A DNA stretch of 64,000 nucleotides from positions 62,001 to 126,000 of the forward strand of contig JAQGBZ010000109.1 in NCBI GenBank assembly GCA_034687125.1. The letters run 5' to 3'. This DNA is from Neelides folsomi. Its lineage: Eukaryota; Arthropoda; Collembola; Neelipleona; Neelidae. The notes under the pieces were generated by a model that made no database searches, was not told where the DNA came from, and was given only the letters and a program-made list of their open reading frames with translations. Both the position numbers and the translations under genes were made by a program. Below, one piece after another: positions 1 to 14,300 of the stretch (within the stretch, counting starts at the first letter, position 1; the number at the start of each line of letters is the position of its first letter).

Positions 1-1443
1 TCCTCCATTCGCCTCCTCCAGATCACATTGTGTCCTAATCCGCCTCCATCAATGCCCGAGTATGCATGGAAAATGATTGAGTCAAAGAAGCCCCGTTCCA
101 CAATATCTACTCCCTTATACTCTCCCTATAGATGCAACTAGTGATATGCTCCACACATCAAGAAGTTGGGGTTCACCGTAAGGTTTCAAAAGATTAAATC
201 CTTGCCCTCCTCTTTTGCAGGAACCAGGAGAGCCCATTGGGCCTCAGTTCAATATATGGGGATGTAAACTGCCCGGTCAAAGAGACCATTTGTACAATGA
301 AATCTTTAATTTTTAAAATACGAAAACCCCAATTACCTCATTATACCATTCAAATCCATCCAAATATTAAAATTCCAAATTAAGAATATATTGTACAAAT
401 CAAGAAATATTCCAAAAATACTGTTTAAGTAATAGTTGAGGAATTTATTAACAAAAGTGTAAAAGTAGGATTATTTTCAAGTTGTAATTTCATTAAAATT
501 TAAGTCTTTACTAAACAGTATTATATGGCAACCTCGTTGTGGTTGCTAAAATATGAAAGTGAATTTGGTACTGATTTAAAATCTAAATATTTTACAAATG
601 GGTAGAAATGACCTGACAGTAGTTTCGAATCTCTCGAATCTCATTTGGAATCCCCACTAATTAACCCTAGCATAAAATGCGATAAAGAAGTATAGAATTC
701 CATTCCCCTTTCGCCTCCTATGCCCTTCCTATATCTCCCCAAGATCTCTCCTTCCTCTGGTGCACTTGGATCTCTCGAGAGTATTCGGGTCTGAAGTTCA
801 CGGGTACAAGCGGGAGGGAAGATAAGAGTGGGAGTATTCACCTGGTGGTCGTGCGAAGTAGGGACGGGATCGAGTTTTGGTCATGGTGCGAGGAGGTCCG
901 TCCTCGCTCGCTCTCTCTTCCTCACTGAATGGAGGGGAACGGTGGAGGGACGAGGGCCCCTCGGGGATCAACGCCAACAAGGGAGGATGAGAGCGTCTGG
1001 GGACCGTCGCCAGAGGAGGTGGAAACTCTCAATGGGTCCACAACGCCATGAATGAAAAAGGATCGGAGGCCCAACTGGGCCAAAACCCAATCCGAGCCCC
1101 ACTGCCTTATTCTCCCCTTCGCTCCCCACTTGGGTCAACATTTCAACAACAAGACTATGAATATCCTCCCTCTCTTCCTCCAAGGAACTCGGACTCGGGA
1201 CGAACAAATTTATCACTTCCAGTAGGCCCTCTTTGCCCAAACTTACCCAAAATCCCTCGCACACATACACACACATACTCAATGTCTGCTCGCAGCTTTG
1301 AAATCCTCTTCATGTAAATACAAGAACCCTTGTACACTTTCAACTCCTTACAGAAATCATGGGTTTCAAAGTCTTGAAAGAAGACCTCATCAAACTCTCC
1401 ATTCAATCTCCTCACCAGTCGCCACAAACATGCACATTATATT

Positions 1444-1462
1444 TATATATATATATATATAT
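1444..1462. repeat. (TA)n microsatellite
   Basis: Simple TA repeat in intergenic DNA between two GC-richer islands. Confidence 0.9.
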
Positions 1463-4400
1463 CTTTTTATCAACATGTAAATAACTATATAAAGTAACTA
1501 TACCTATAGCGTCATTTGAGGAATATGTGTATTATATTGGAGGTCTCTGGAATATATTGATCCTCTGAATGATAAGAGATTATAATACTAGTATTAAATA
1601 ACTCTATCTTTGTGTATTAACTACATGTATGAAATTGAGTTTGAGGAATTCACGCACTCATTAAATTTATTACATGATTAAGTTAATGGCTTATTTAGTC
1701 TCGAACCAGCTCCAGCAAAGAAACGGATCAGCGAGGAGAGAGAAAAAGAGTGAGACAAAGTATTATTCCTTCCATTATCTCAGAGTCAATAAAATGATTG
1801 GGGTTGTTGTGAATAACAGAATCGCCATTCAATTTGCACCACCACAAGTCTCCCCTGTTAATGTTCTCATGTAGGATGGGACTATGGGAGTCAAAGATCT
1901 CGGTCCAGACACAATAAATAATCCTTGGATGATGGTCATAAATAAATGCGGTGGGGTCAGAGGGACGGCGTGTGCCCTGCCAAGTCCTCGGTCCTCCCGA
2001 GATTGAGAGCGTGTGATCTTGTAGGAAGTTTGAGTTGGTGAGGGAGAGTGAAAAACTGGGTAGTCGCAAAATGACCTCAAGAGAGGAAGAGTCGAGGGAG
2101 CGAGGGGAGGCCGGAACCCCCTCCATTGTGCTTCCCAGATGTGCTTCCCAATTGTCTCTCTCGCAGAATGGAATGTACTCCGAGGCTCCTGCACCATCAA
2201 CGGGAGAGATACCCCCATGGTACAGACACTTGTCCACACGGTCCTCGGCTCCATCCACATCAATGTGGTCTGTGAAATTGCATAATTGGTGCGAGGGAGG
2301 GTCTGAGGATTTGAGTGTCCTCGGGAGGGAGAGCGGATGGCGGATCTGCCGATCAAAGGCTCCACACAGACCCAGGAGGATGTGGAACCGAGACGGGGAG
2401 ATTGAAAGCTATTCCGGCCGGCCCAGTTGAGCTGGAGATGGAAGAGCGGCGGTAATAAGGGAAGGGTTAAAAGTCTTGGAACTCCTCGTTCCCTTCGGAC
2501 TTGGATTGGCTCAAAGAACCTCACCATATGTGTATCCATTGGCCCAGGAGAGCAAGAGAAGAAGATGCTCAATGAGATGAATAAAGTTATGCTCCTTGCG
2601 CCTTCCTCCCCAATTCACTCTCCCACTCTCTCTCCTCTTTACCCCCACAAGAGCTCATCTGCGCCCACATCGACCCTTTTCCCCATTGCCCCGACATTTC
2701 CGAATTCACGACAAACCCAATTCAATCTTATTCAAGTCCTCAAAAATCCTCCGACTCCGCGCGTCGTGATGAGGCGGAAAGGACGCGGACCTTCCTCACC
2801 ACAACTATCAATGAACTTTATTTTCACCGGGTTTTATATAAAATAACTATTATCGCCACTCTTGGCCAACAACCGCGACACGACGTGTGGACCAAAGACC
2901 ATGTCGATTTAATTACTGCTCTTTGAAATGAGACTCAAATGAAATGGTTTTCCCCTCACAAGAGAAAAATCAAATAGAAATGAGGCCAAGTTCTTTGAAG
3001 AACTTAAGAACTTTGAATAATTGTCAGAATTTAATATCACATTACATGTTTCAAACTATGAATATGATCCAAGTTCATAAAAACAACAAACAAATGAGAA
3101 GAATAACCTTTCTAGAGATAAAATACCCCATAAAAAGCAATGAATGAAAATTGAAACTTTTAAAACTTCTAATCGAACCCCTCATAAAAGGGAAACTTTC
3201 GTTAGAGGTGAACGACTGATTTGTCAAAATTGAAAATCGAATACCCTTCACATCGTCTACTCCGATTAAATCCATATATATATTAAATGAATCCCTAATC
3301 CCTCAGCTCATTACAAGGATTGGTAGAATCTTGTAGTTAGAAAGTCGTTGTCGTAAGTTTAACTGTTTAACATTCACTATGGATTGCTCAATCTCTATGA
3401 AATGTGTCCCTAGTAGTAAACTCCCGGGTTGTGAGGTATCCAGGTCGAATGGGGGAATGCAGGTTGGTTGGACGAGGACGGGAGTCGGGCTTACCTTGTA
3501 GTGTTGGACAGCCGTGTTGGGCAACGTGCGTTCGTTGGAGTGTAGGGCGTATGAATGGGAGCCAGGAAGGGGCTGGGGAACTCATTCACAAAACGGAGGA
3601 GCCTCGAGGCCATCCTCCTCCACCCGCCCACTCTGCCCATGAATGAAAGATCCGCCAGCATGGCTGTAGTCCGCCGAGGCAGGAAGTGAACCCACACCCA
3701 CCGTCACCTCCTCATTATCTAATCCTCCCTTCCCCCCACTTTTACTACTAATGGCAAAGCTTGTAACTAACTACACAGCGAGACAATTGAATGAGAGATG
3801 AATGGCACAGATGCCCAAGGAATTGGTCCCACTTGGTCCGAGATCTTCGTCTTCGCCCCATTCGAATGGACCCATTCACACAGGAGGGAGGACGGGGAGA
3901 GGAAGTGGAGAGACGTAACTATTAGAGGATGCATCCGGTCTCCGTCCATATCCGCTCCCTTCATTCTCTTGGATTCGCTGAGGAAGAGGACGAATTCCAA
4001 TTCCTCCCTCATTCATGTCAAAAATGAAGATTTTAAGGAGAGGAGCCAAAAGGAGAACCAACTCACAGCCCACTTGACACTTTGACATCCCCAGTACGCG
4101 AGTCAAGGATCCTCCACACGTGTGTGGGACAGAGTGCCAGAGCACAAATAACCCGCTGGAGCTTCCCTCCTCCCAATGATACATTGGAGGAATATAAATA
4201 AATATATTTTTAAATCACTTTGATTGAAGTCCAACTGTTTGAGATAGAAAGAATTTCTGATTATCTTCCATCTTGTTACGTCGACATGTGCTGACTAATA
4301 AAGTCACTTTAAAAAGTTTTTTTACATAACCACTGTATTTGACTATTGGGCAATTTGTTCACCATGTTTAAAAACTATAAACTTTGACTATTTATCGTTA

Positions 4401-5360
4401 GTACAAGTAGTACATATGACGTGTTGAGCGTATTTTTATAAGTGTATTCATGTTGAATTAAACTTTAGATGGAACATTCGATAAACTTTCTATGAAGTTG
4501 AGCTAGGTTAGTTTAAGAATAAATATATTTAAACATATTCAACGAAAGTTAATTGACATATGCGAATGAAATATAATAATAAATAAATTAGCATGTGAAA
4601 GTAAAATTGAATGGATGCCAATAATTAAAGTTTATTTCAAGGTTTTATTGACACTTATTTCATTCATTCATTCATTTCGATATAAATCTTGTAGAATACA
4701 AATATTGTACACAATAAGGTCATAAACACTTGGATTTAAAAATGGTAATCAATGAATATAAAATTTATTAAATAACTCAGTAACACAATTGAAATTGAAA
4801 GTCAATTACTGTAGAGTTAAATTCTATGAATGTATCGATTAATTATTTTCAATACAAATTGCTCAATTATGATTAGATCCTTTTACAATAGTACTTCGTG
4901 TTTATAGTTAGCTCATATATCACCAGAAAATATATTTTTTTAACCCATGGGAGATGACATTAACTAATGTTAAATTATATATATACTCCTTTAGCTAGTA
5001 ATTGTAAACTATCATATTCTCTCATAAACTCAACATCCTGTTACTTTAATGCTCCAAGAGTGGAAACTCGAAACTAATGGTAAGCTTAAAGCAAAAATAA
5101 ATTGACTTTTTCAGGGTATTAAAATTTTATTCGTCCACAAAAGTCGAAGAATTTCAATCTCACCGCCAATGACACCACACACCGTGAATTTAAATAGGAA
5201 ATTGTTTAAACTCATTATGTATGGTGCAATTAGAAGGATGAGAATAAGTATATAAGTAATGAATGCATTTTTGTAAATGATAAAAACTCACATTTTCTTT
5301 CATGGTTTTCAAAGTCACTTCACGTTGGTTGGTATAAATAAAAGTAATAAATTTGAGAGT

Positions 5361-5375
5361 GAGAGAGAGAGAGAG
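5361..5375. repeat. (GA)n microsatellite in the eIF5B 3' UTR
   Basis: Simple GA repeat lying just downstream of the eIF5B stop codon, read as (TC)n in the transcript. Confidence 0.9.
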
Positions 5376-5379
5376 GAAG

Positions 5380-8300
5380 CTACATGATTTGGAACAGTTT
5401 CTTGAGCTCGACCATCAACTGCCAATCGCTCTTCTGTAAATCGTTCCGGAAGTAATCTTTGCACGCATCAATGGACTCGCGAGTTATCTGGAAACAGATG
5501 GGAGGAAGTTAATGAAGGGCTATGAGACCGGCTGGAGTACCTTTGAGACAAGAATATCCGTCTCTTCAAAGTGGCGTCCAAGAAGCTTCGGAGTCTCTCC
5601 GGGAATCGGTTCAATCTTGATACACACCTCCTGTCCTTTTCTCGCAGTCTCCATCTGCTTATGATTCACCTCGATACTCGTCACCCGCCCAATTTCAACA
5701 AACTGTCAAAAAAATATTTCATTAAATTCATCAAATTCTCATCCTTGGCTAATCTCCACTAATCTACTACAATCTAAAGTTTCTAAAGTAAAGGAAGCCT
5801 ATTGAATTAAATGGATGAACACACGTCATGAAGGTTAAAAAACAATCAACTAGGTATTTACATACCTACACAACTATTTCTACATAGAATACATACCTTA
5901 TAAATTGTCCTGTTGTCCTACATATTAAGTATTTACACAAATTGAACTTATGCCATATATATATATAAGTATATGATCTTTGTAGATAGGAATATGAAAT
6001 ATGATCTAGATAGGACATTTTCCTCCGGACGACCAAGGCGGTCCTTCATCTCATTGAATGAAATTGGAATGGTGATAATAGTACAGCCATGCATCCGCGA
6101 CACTCCCCATAGAAATGTATTTTGATGGCCCGGCTTGTAAGGAGGATTCCAGTCACAGAGGGGATTTTCCGGCTTATATGGAAGTCATGGACCTGGCAAA
6201 AGATTGTGAGGGCTCCTTCAACTCTCCCGAGTCCTCTTCCCTCTTCGTAGGGTAGAACAAATAGAGGGAGAGAGGGAGTGACAGCTGGGAGAAGGTAAGC
6301 CGGAAACTCATTGTTCCTCCACCATATTATTGTCAACCTTTCAAAGCCCTCGCTCCTCTCCCGAGTCACGTCGATAAGGAATGAGAGGGACCGGACCACT
6401 TCCTCCCTCCAAAAACGGTTCTCTACAATGGCCCACTACAAAATCCACAATCTCAGGTCTCTGAATGAAGGAGAGACTAAGGGCCCTCCTTACACACACA
6501 CACACATACATCCTACCTTACCTCAGGATACAGGTTGAGGCTACATAAATATATATAAATGTCGGCCATACATAAAATATACCTCACTAGAGGTGTTTCC
6601 CTAAGGAACCCCAATTTCCTCTTCGGTCTCTCAATTAAGGGAAAAGGCATCTGGTGGATTGTAACTTACACACATTACAGCCCCCCTTATCCACTTCCTT
6701 CAATTACCGGGCAAGACAGGTAGGGGGAAACGATTAAGAAGGCTACTGAGGAAATTACCTCCTTGGTCGGAACACAGAGCGGAGTCCCTTCTTTAATTAT
6801 CCCCGCTTCAATGACGACCCCGACAACGATGGGATCCCTCGTGTTGAATATGAACTGAAATAAACATTTACAAAAATCACAACCAGGCATTCACAAAGCA
6901 ATTTCAATCCTATACACGAAGGGGCTAAGGAAGTTTCAAAGCTGCTACAAACCCATGAGCTTTGAAGTAGCGATCATCCTCAGCCCCTCATCAATTCTGC
7001 AATTGACTCGGGTCGTAAAAGTTTAAGTTGATAATTCGTGAAATGTGTAAAATTTGAACCTGCGGAAGAATTTTCACTTTACAAGGAAAAACGGCAATGT
7101 GCTTGAATTCATCTCGTTTCTTCATCTTCAACTCGTCTCGGTACCCCATAAACATGTCAAAAAGGTGGTAAATAATGTCCGCCTGCACGAAAGATTAGAA
7201 AGGACATGTTATAGAGAGAAGAGAATTCGTTACCTTATTACTACTACATATTATACTCGTATACATACACACATATTATACAAATAACATATCTCTATAG
7301 TAGTTATATACATTAAGTGTGTATGTATTGTACCTATAATATATAGGATCATGTTACTTTTATCATTATTGTTATATAAATTATGATTTCAACTCGAGAG
7401 CAAGGCGATGTGAGAGAACGAACAAACATTTGTTCATTCCGATCATCGGTAGTATTTGCTCACCTCTTAGAATTATGTCCAGTGATAAATAAACACAATC
7501 TGTTGGTTCTGAAGACACATGAGCGAAAAGAGGGTAAAAGGATAAAGTTCCTCCTCATTATCTCACCTGAAATATGCGAACTCCGAGGTTATCAGACAAC
7601 TCCTGGGCGTCTCTCTCCACTTTCACATCAAAGGCCAATATGACGGCATATCTGTGGAATTACGGAAGACTTGTCAAACCCTCACAAACACTTCTTATAC
7701 ACTTTTATCCCTTTAACAATCTCAAACAAATGATTCCAATTTGGATTTAAATAATAATCACTTACTGACTATCGTGTTCCAGCATAATCGACGCTTTCAT
7801 GACATCCTTTTTGACAACAGGGCCGATGCGGATACCAGCATACTGTAATAAAAAGATTCATTACAATTCACCAATTCATCATTTTCTCAAAGGTTCGTAA
7901 AAACTCCACAATTCTCGACATTATCATTGAAAGTTGTATTAATCGAAATTTGAAATCAAGGGTTCTACATCCTGTCCTTATAAGAATCCCATTTAACTAT
8001 GCGGCCAATAAATAAATATGGATTGGGTTATATGAGGGTAAATCTTCCTTTGCCAATAAATCATTTGTTGGAGCCGACGGTCTGGTTCTAAAAGTATATT
8101 AGGTAGAGGAGTAATGAGCATAGAATTGAAGAAGAGACTGAGATTCACTTCCGGCCCTTTTCTTCAAGAAAAAAGAACCCTTCTAGCCCTTCGTACCTTC
8201 CATATGTTCTGCCTGCCCACCTGCTACCCGAGGGACGGCTTTCCTCGCCCTGCATCTGCACTTTCAATTGGTAAGGTAAACGAAAGTTAATCGTAATGGC

Positions 8301-11300
8301 CCTCAAGGACCCTCCTACCACAACTCCAAACTCATTCATTTCCTCTTTCAGAAGCCCTTTCTCGAAAAAGGAGGCAAATTGATTTCTGCCCACCACTTCC
8401 CTCAGACAATCCCTAAATCCCTACCATCGAACAAATATCATCCTGACCTGCTCCGCACTCAACGGGCCCTTCATAAATACATATCGGAGAGAGTGAAAAA
8501 CCAGGAGTGAAGGCCCTCATACATCCAATACCATAGGAGCGGAAGGGTCGGGAACTTCGGGACGTGGATGAGTGTAGAATGAATGGACCCGACGTGCCTC
8601 CGTACCTGAGACCCAACTTACATCCGATTAACACACTCTTCAATAAATGTTGTGAATGAGTTGGAGAGGCAGAATTCCGCCGCCGCCGGACAACCATTCC
8701 TCGGCGAGGGTGGTGAGAAAGTGTATTTATGGACCCACGACCAGTTTGTCGAGGATGAATTGGGAGAGTGTGAGTGAGTTTCCTCCATTCGGAATAAGAC
8801 GGAGGATGCAGTAATGAACGGAAAGACGCTCATTTCGCCCTTGATTACTTGAGTGGAAAACCATCATGCCTTCAACTTCCTTCCTCTGCTCTTAAAAAAT
8901 TATTTCTCACACGTTCCCAGGGTCTACCACGATCCACCCACTTCCTTCCCCATTCTCATACATGGTGATTGAGTAATATATATATGCCCATATGATATAT
9001 AGTATATTATATTTATTCAATTATCTAATATACTAATGATAATCACTTCGCCAATTTAAACTACTTAAATTACTTAATAACAAGTGAAAAATTCAAAGCC
9101 ACATATGAATTAAATATAAATAAATCCACATCTCTATTGATTACCCTTTCAGATAGCGCATAGAACCATTGAGACCTGTCAGAAAGGGTTGGATTTAAAT
9201 CAACCCAATTAATTGCTTTAAATCCGGATCACACAATTATAAAAGGCAAACAAAAAAAAGCATGCATCATACAATTGTAAAATACTAGAAGAATTATTTT
9301 GTTATATAAGCCTAAAATTTCAAAATAGTTCTATAATATAAGTAAAATAAAAAAGAGTGATCCATTCATTCAGGTTTTGAAGTGAGCAAAGAAATGATGA
9401 GTTGTTAAGCCTCAACGATTTGAAATTGACGATGGTGGAAGCAGAAGAACAGTCATTGTCAGCTTTCCCGAGATCCTCTGATGGTTGATGGTGGGAAGTA
9501 CTAATAAATAAGAGCAATGATGGACAGACACCACCAGCGTCCAGATCCGCAGAGTCTCAAAAGCCCCATTGTATCCACCAGAACAAATTGAAGGAAAAGC
9601 TACATAGCCCCAACTAGAGGTAAGTCATTCATAAAAGTAAGCCGAGTGGTTTACCAGACCGTTTTCACTTTCCCATTATATTAATCAAGGAAACTCCTTC
9701 AAATGAATTTTCCTCAAACACCTTCCCATACCCTCATCAGTATTTAGCAGAATAAGGATGAGACGGGATTGAAATAAATTAATTTCCCAATGGTTTGAGA
9801 AACACTAAAACCAGTTCAATGTCCACATTGTGCCAAGTTCCAATGTAAACTAATGAAAATGTTACTTGACATTCAATTGAGATCTAAAATATAAAGTATT
9901 AAAAGAATGTCTCCAGATGCTCTGATTTTACAATTATTGAGACATAGAGCTTAACCTTGTTTGTACTTAAATTTAGAACATGCATATTGCATTTAAAGTA
10001 TTAAAATTTTATTAGTTCAAAGGCATTTATCAGCTTTTCCACGCCACATATGTAATAAAAAATGAAGTATTTAAACATAGACCAAACTTGGGTAAAGCAG
10101 CTCCAAAATATGGCCCACATTTTTCGGTGTTAATAACGAAATGAAAAAAAGGAACGAGTTTGCCTTAAGGTATGTGTGTGTAGAAGGAGCGGAAATAACA
10201 CAATGGGAACATAGGTCTCTAACAATATCAACTTACAGGATTTACAACTGGCTGACTTTTCCCAGTTTCATCATCCAAGTCGGGAAAATGAGGATTTTAC
10301 TCATTCTCGAGTCATTTGGAGCTGGAATGTATAAAGGAATAATAATAATGTATCTCACCCTGCTCATCAGTTCCCTCGCCCAATGATGATGATGAGGGAG
10401 GGAGGGAGAGTTAATTAATAAATCCCACTAACCCCTATGCTCCCAACTAACCAAGGGAGAATTCTTTCCACAATTGGGGAATTTTCTCTCAATCCTGAGT
10501 ATACGTCTAATTATGTTCATTTATTTCATGAATGAGTTCACATTGTACATATAGTCATACAATTACAATTGGAGCATTGTTGTTCCTTTAACATATTTTT
10601 TATAAATTTTAATAGATTCACAAAACTTTAGTTCCTAAAGGTAAAGTTGACAATACTGTTTTCCTGTTTTGAATTGTGATTTTCTTACGTGTCTCAAAGT
10701 GAATCATTGAAATGAATCAAATTCCTAAATTTAACTATGGTAAATATGTAAATATGAGCCTTCTATGCAGTTAAAATTTTTTTTATAAACTATTTGGCAA
10801 TGCCAATAAAAGGTTATGGTAATTATGTAAATTACGTGTGAATTAAACTACATACCATTCTGAATTATGTTAATGTAATTATATTATTCGCGATTGGCCT
10901 TTACGATAAGACATTTTTCATTTCGCATGCATCGAAATAACTCGGTTTAAATACCCAAGTATCTCACAATCATTTTAACTTCTTATTCGCATAATGCACC
11001 ATGCAATACGCATTATTCCATTCAGACTTTCAATTAAATAATTTTAATTGAATGTTTATCATTTCGAATTAAACACATGGATATTTGTAGTATTGATTAA
11101 TTAAGAATTGTCTGATTGCCGATTGAACAAAAAAGCTCAGTTAAGAATTATAAATTAATAAGTTTAAAAAATATTTTCTTCAATGAAAAAATATTTAAAT
11201 ACAGTAATTAATATCCAATAAAGTATAAATGCTAGGTACGGATAATACAATATATTCTAATGTATAATGGAAAATAAGTAGATTATGAAATTTAAGTAAT

Positions 11301-14300
11301 GAATGAACAATTGTCACATAATATGAATGGTTTAAAAATTAAACAGGATGGTTATGTTATTCAACCAAGCCTGGATCAAATATTTAATCAAATTCCGTGG
11401 CCAACTCTTTAAATAGGACTAATTGATTCTACTTCACGCTACTTATGAATTTAAATGGAAGCAACAAGATCAGAATCTCGATCTCATTCTCCATATTAAA
11501 ATGCTAAATGGTCTACAGCAGGAAAGTTCCTTATATATTTACTTACGAATTAAAATTCATTTCTTTTGATCAGATATCTCAACTATGATATTTAGATCCA
11601 GTCCCACTCCTCAGTTATTATTGAGAGTTAATTCCAAGGATATTATTATTAAAAGTGAACTAGGTAGTTGAGAATATTTCCTCCATGTTGTGAACATGAA
11701 TGTTGAGGAAAAGGAATTCAAAATCATATTTATGTTCCTACGTGGGACATAATGTTGTTCTCCGTTTTATGTCTGTATCTTTTGACCTTATTAAAAATAA
11801 CCTTGAAAATGAAATAAAATTTCATAGATTGGTCGTCGTTCCAAGAGATGTAATAGAGAGAATACACCTATCATTTCATTTAAAACCAATAAATATGCAG
11901 ACTTGAGAAAATACTCGACACTTGTCTCTGCCTCGGAAGATTTTCAGAGTGACTAGTTAAATTTAAACTTGACATAAGACATATTTAAAATAGGTCCACA
12001 AGTATATGTGTGGATAATTGACTTGGAAAAGTCTTAACTGCCACTTTACCCTCCGAGTTAACTAATAGACGAAGGGGTTAAACTCAAGCTTCAATTTAAT
12101 CCCATTACCTCATACAATTGAGAGAATGAAGGTTCATTAAAAAGGAAGCCGAAGATAATTAGATAACTATCTCACTTCCAATACAAAAAAACGAATGAAG
12201 CGAGTCTTTGAAAGGCGGTTTGGGAAAGCGCATTAAATTTTTGGCCAAAAGCTCATGTTCATATTTGTTGTTCACAAAAGTGGCCATTAAACCTTCATAT
12301 TCTTTATATTGTGCACCAAAGCCATTATTAAATAGCCAAGTTCCATCCTTGCATGACTGGGGCTGGAAACGTATTGAGGTGGTTAAAGGATTTACAACCG
12401 TCCTCTGGGTGCCCTTCCAAAACAGTGGAATGGAAATGAGAAAATGAAAGTTGAATATTTAAGAATAATATATAGGGTCGTAAATGTGTTGGAAGGAGAA
12501 TTGAGAATTGTGGGAAGGACCTTTATGGCTGTAATGAGTCAGCCTAGCAGGGACAACTTACTGGAATTTCCGAGGTCTTAAGGAACTCCAAAAGCGCCTC
12601 CAGAGACCCAAGAGTTGAAGCTTGAACGTACACACCGCGGTCAGAGACCTTAATCGAATTCATGGCAGATTTGAACTCTCGGGCCACTTCGTCACGGCAG
12701 ATCTCAACTTCATCAGGTTGGAGAGCGACGAGGAGATTGAGACCGGCAATTGCCTTCTCGAGATCCTTCGCTGCAATTTTAACTCCAATAGCTCCACCAA
12801 TCTCTTTGAACTCCACGTAAGTGTTCTAAAAGAATTGACAAATAGTCTTGACATTGCTAAATTCTATATTGAGTTTAAAAAGTCTGATGGGATCGAATAT
12901 GGAAATGAGATCGTCTACGAACCTTGACGCGAAGTTCCTTCATGGGTTGTGGCGTAAGAAGAGATCTTATTTGTGTGATAATGGGACCTTCCGTTCCAGC
13001 CAAAATAATGGTATCACCTTCTTTCAAAGTACCGTTGATCAGTATCACATCAATTGTTGTACCAAGACCCGGAATTGCCTTTACTTCTAATACTGTCGCC
13101 TGGAAGAAAGTAAATTATGGGTTATCGGTAACAATAACGATCATATCTTCCCACAGTTGACGTCAAAGTCTGTTTTACTATTCATGTATTACTTGGAGTT
13201 CTTTTGAGAAAGCTAGGCGTTTGGCCAACATTGTTTGTGAAAGCTCAACAATAAGCGCCATCAGATTGCCCATGCCTTCCCCTGAAAAGGCACTGGTTGG
13301 GATCATCGAAATGTAAGACTTCGGATCAGGGTTTTGGTCGAAAAGTGCTGCATTTAGACCCTAAAAAATTATAAATTGAAATTAGAAGTTATTTAAAATT
13401 ATTCATGCCTATTTTACATGGTATTATAGATAATATAATATTAATAATATTTACCTGTTCGGCAAATTGAACAATAACTTCGTTGCACCGCTTTTCGAAT
13501 TCAAGCATCGTATTTTTCGGTTGACTCTTAACAACATCTCTTACGTCTTTATTCCCCTTAGTCTGCTGCCAGTCATAAAGTCTGAAATCATAAAAATAGA
13601 ATTAATTTAGTCATGTGAAATGCCACATTTAGGTATACCATATAAGTATTTGTGATATATTGAATATTGGATATATCTCGAAGTATTTTTTTAAATATTG
13701 TAAAATGGCTTAAATATTCAGTACAGTATAAATTAGGTATTTGTAATTTCATCAAAAACAACACAACTAAAATTAAATACGAATTTAAATCAATACCGAT
13801 CAATTTTATTCAGAGCGACGACAAAGGGTGTTTTCTTCGCCTTGAGCAAATTAATTGACTCGATAGTTTGAGGCTCGAGGCCGTGCATTATATCAACCAC
13901 CAGAATAGCAATATCACAAAGAGATGATCCTCTTGATCTAAGGTTACTGAAAGATTCGTGTCCAGGAGTATCAATGATCAGAAGGCCAGGCACCTTGAGC
14001 TCCATGCTTGCAAACTTAAAACGGAAAGAAATAACTTTATACTTTTGGCACTCAATATTTGTTATTTATATAAGATTGATAAATATTTGAGTTTAATTAA
14101 ATCATACGTTGCGGACTAATTTGGCTTGTTCCTTGATAGCATCAATAGGAACGTTAGTTGCTCCAATTTGTTGAGTGATCCCTCCAGCTTCACCGTCTTG
14201 TACATGAGTTCTTCGAAGTTTGTCAAGAATTTTGGTTTTGCCTAATTTTCATAAGTGCAGATGTTAAGTTCGTCTCAACAGAACTTTATTTATAAATGTT

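Larger units (their letters stand above)
1..5379. other. Intergenic region downstream of eIF5B, with GC-richer islands
   Basis: No gene can be proved here. Three GC-richer, stop-poor islands (about 660-1300, 1960-2810, 3400-4190) are open in several frames on both strands, which argues against simple coding. Two splice-like signals stand out: a good acceptor (TTTTGCAG) at about 214-221, and a strong minus-strand donor (CTACAAG|GTAAGC) near 3497 after a short open frame. Neither could be joined to a partner exon. From 4200 to 5379 the sequence is plain AT-rich DNA and presumably includes the eIF5B 3' UTR and poly(A) region; an AATAAA on the minus strand lies near 5126-5131. Confidence 0.6.

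Noticed and set aside
1829-2572. 247-codon minus-strand ORF
   Set aside because: Three overlapping frames on two strands are open in the same island, so length alone is not evidence; the sequence shows no domain.
12622-12927. 101-codon plus-strand ORF
   Set aside because: Antisense of eIF5B exon 10.
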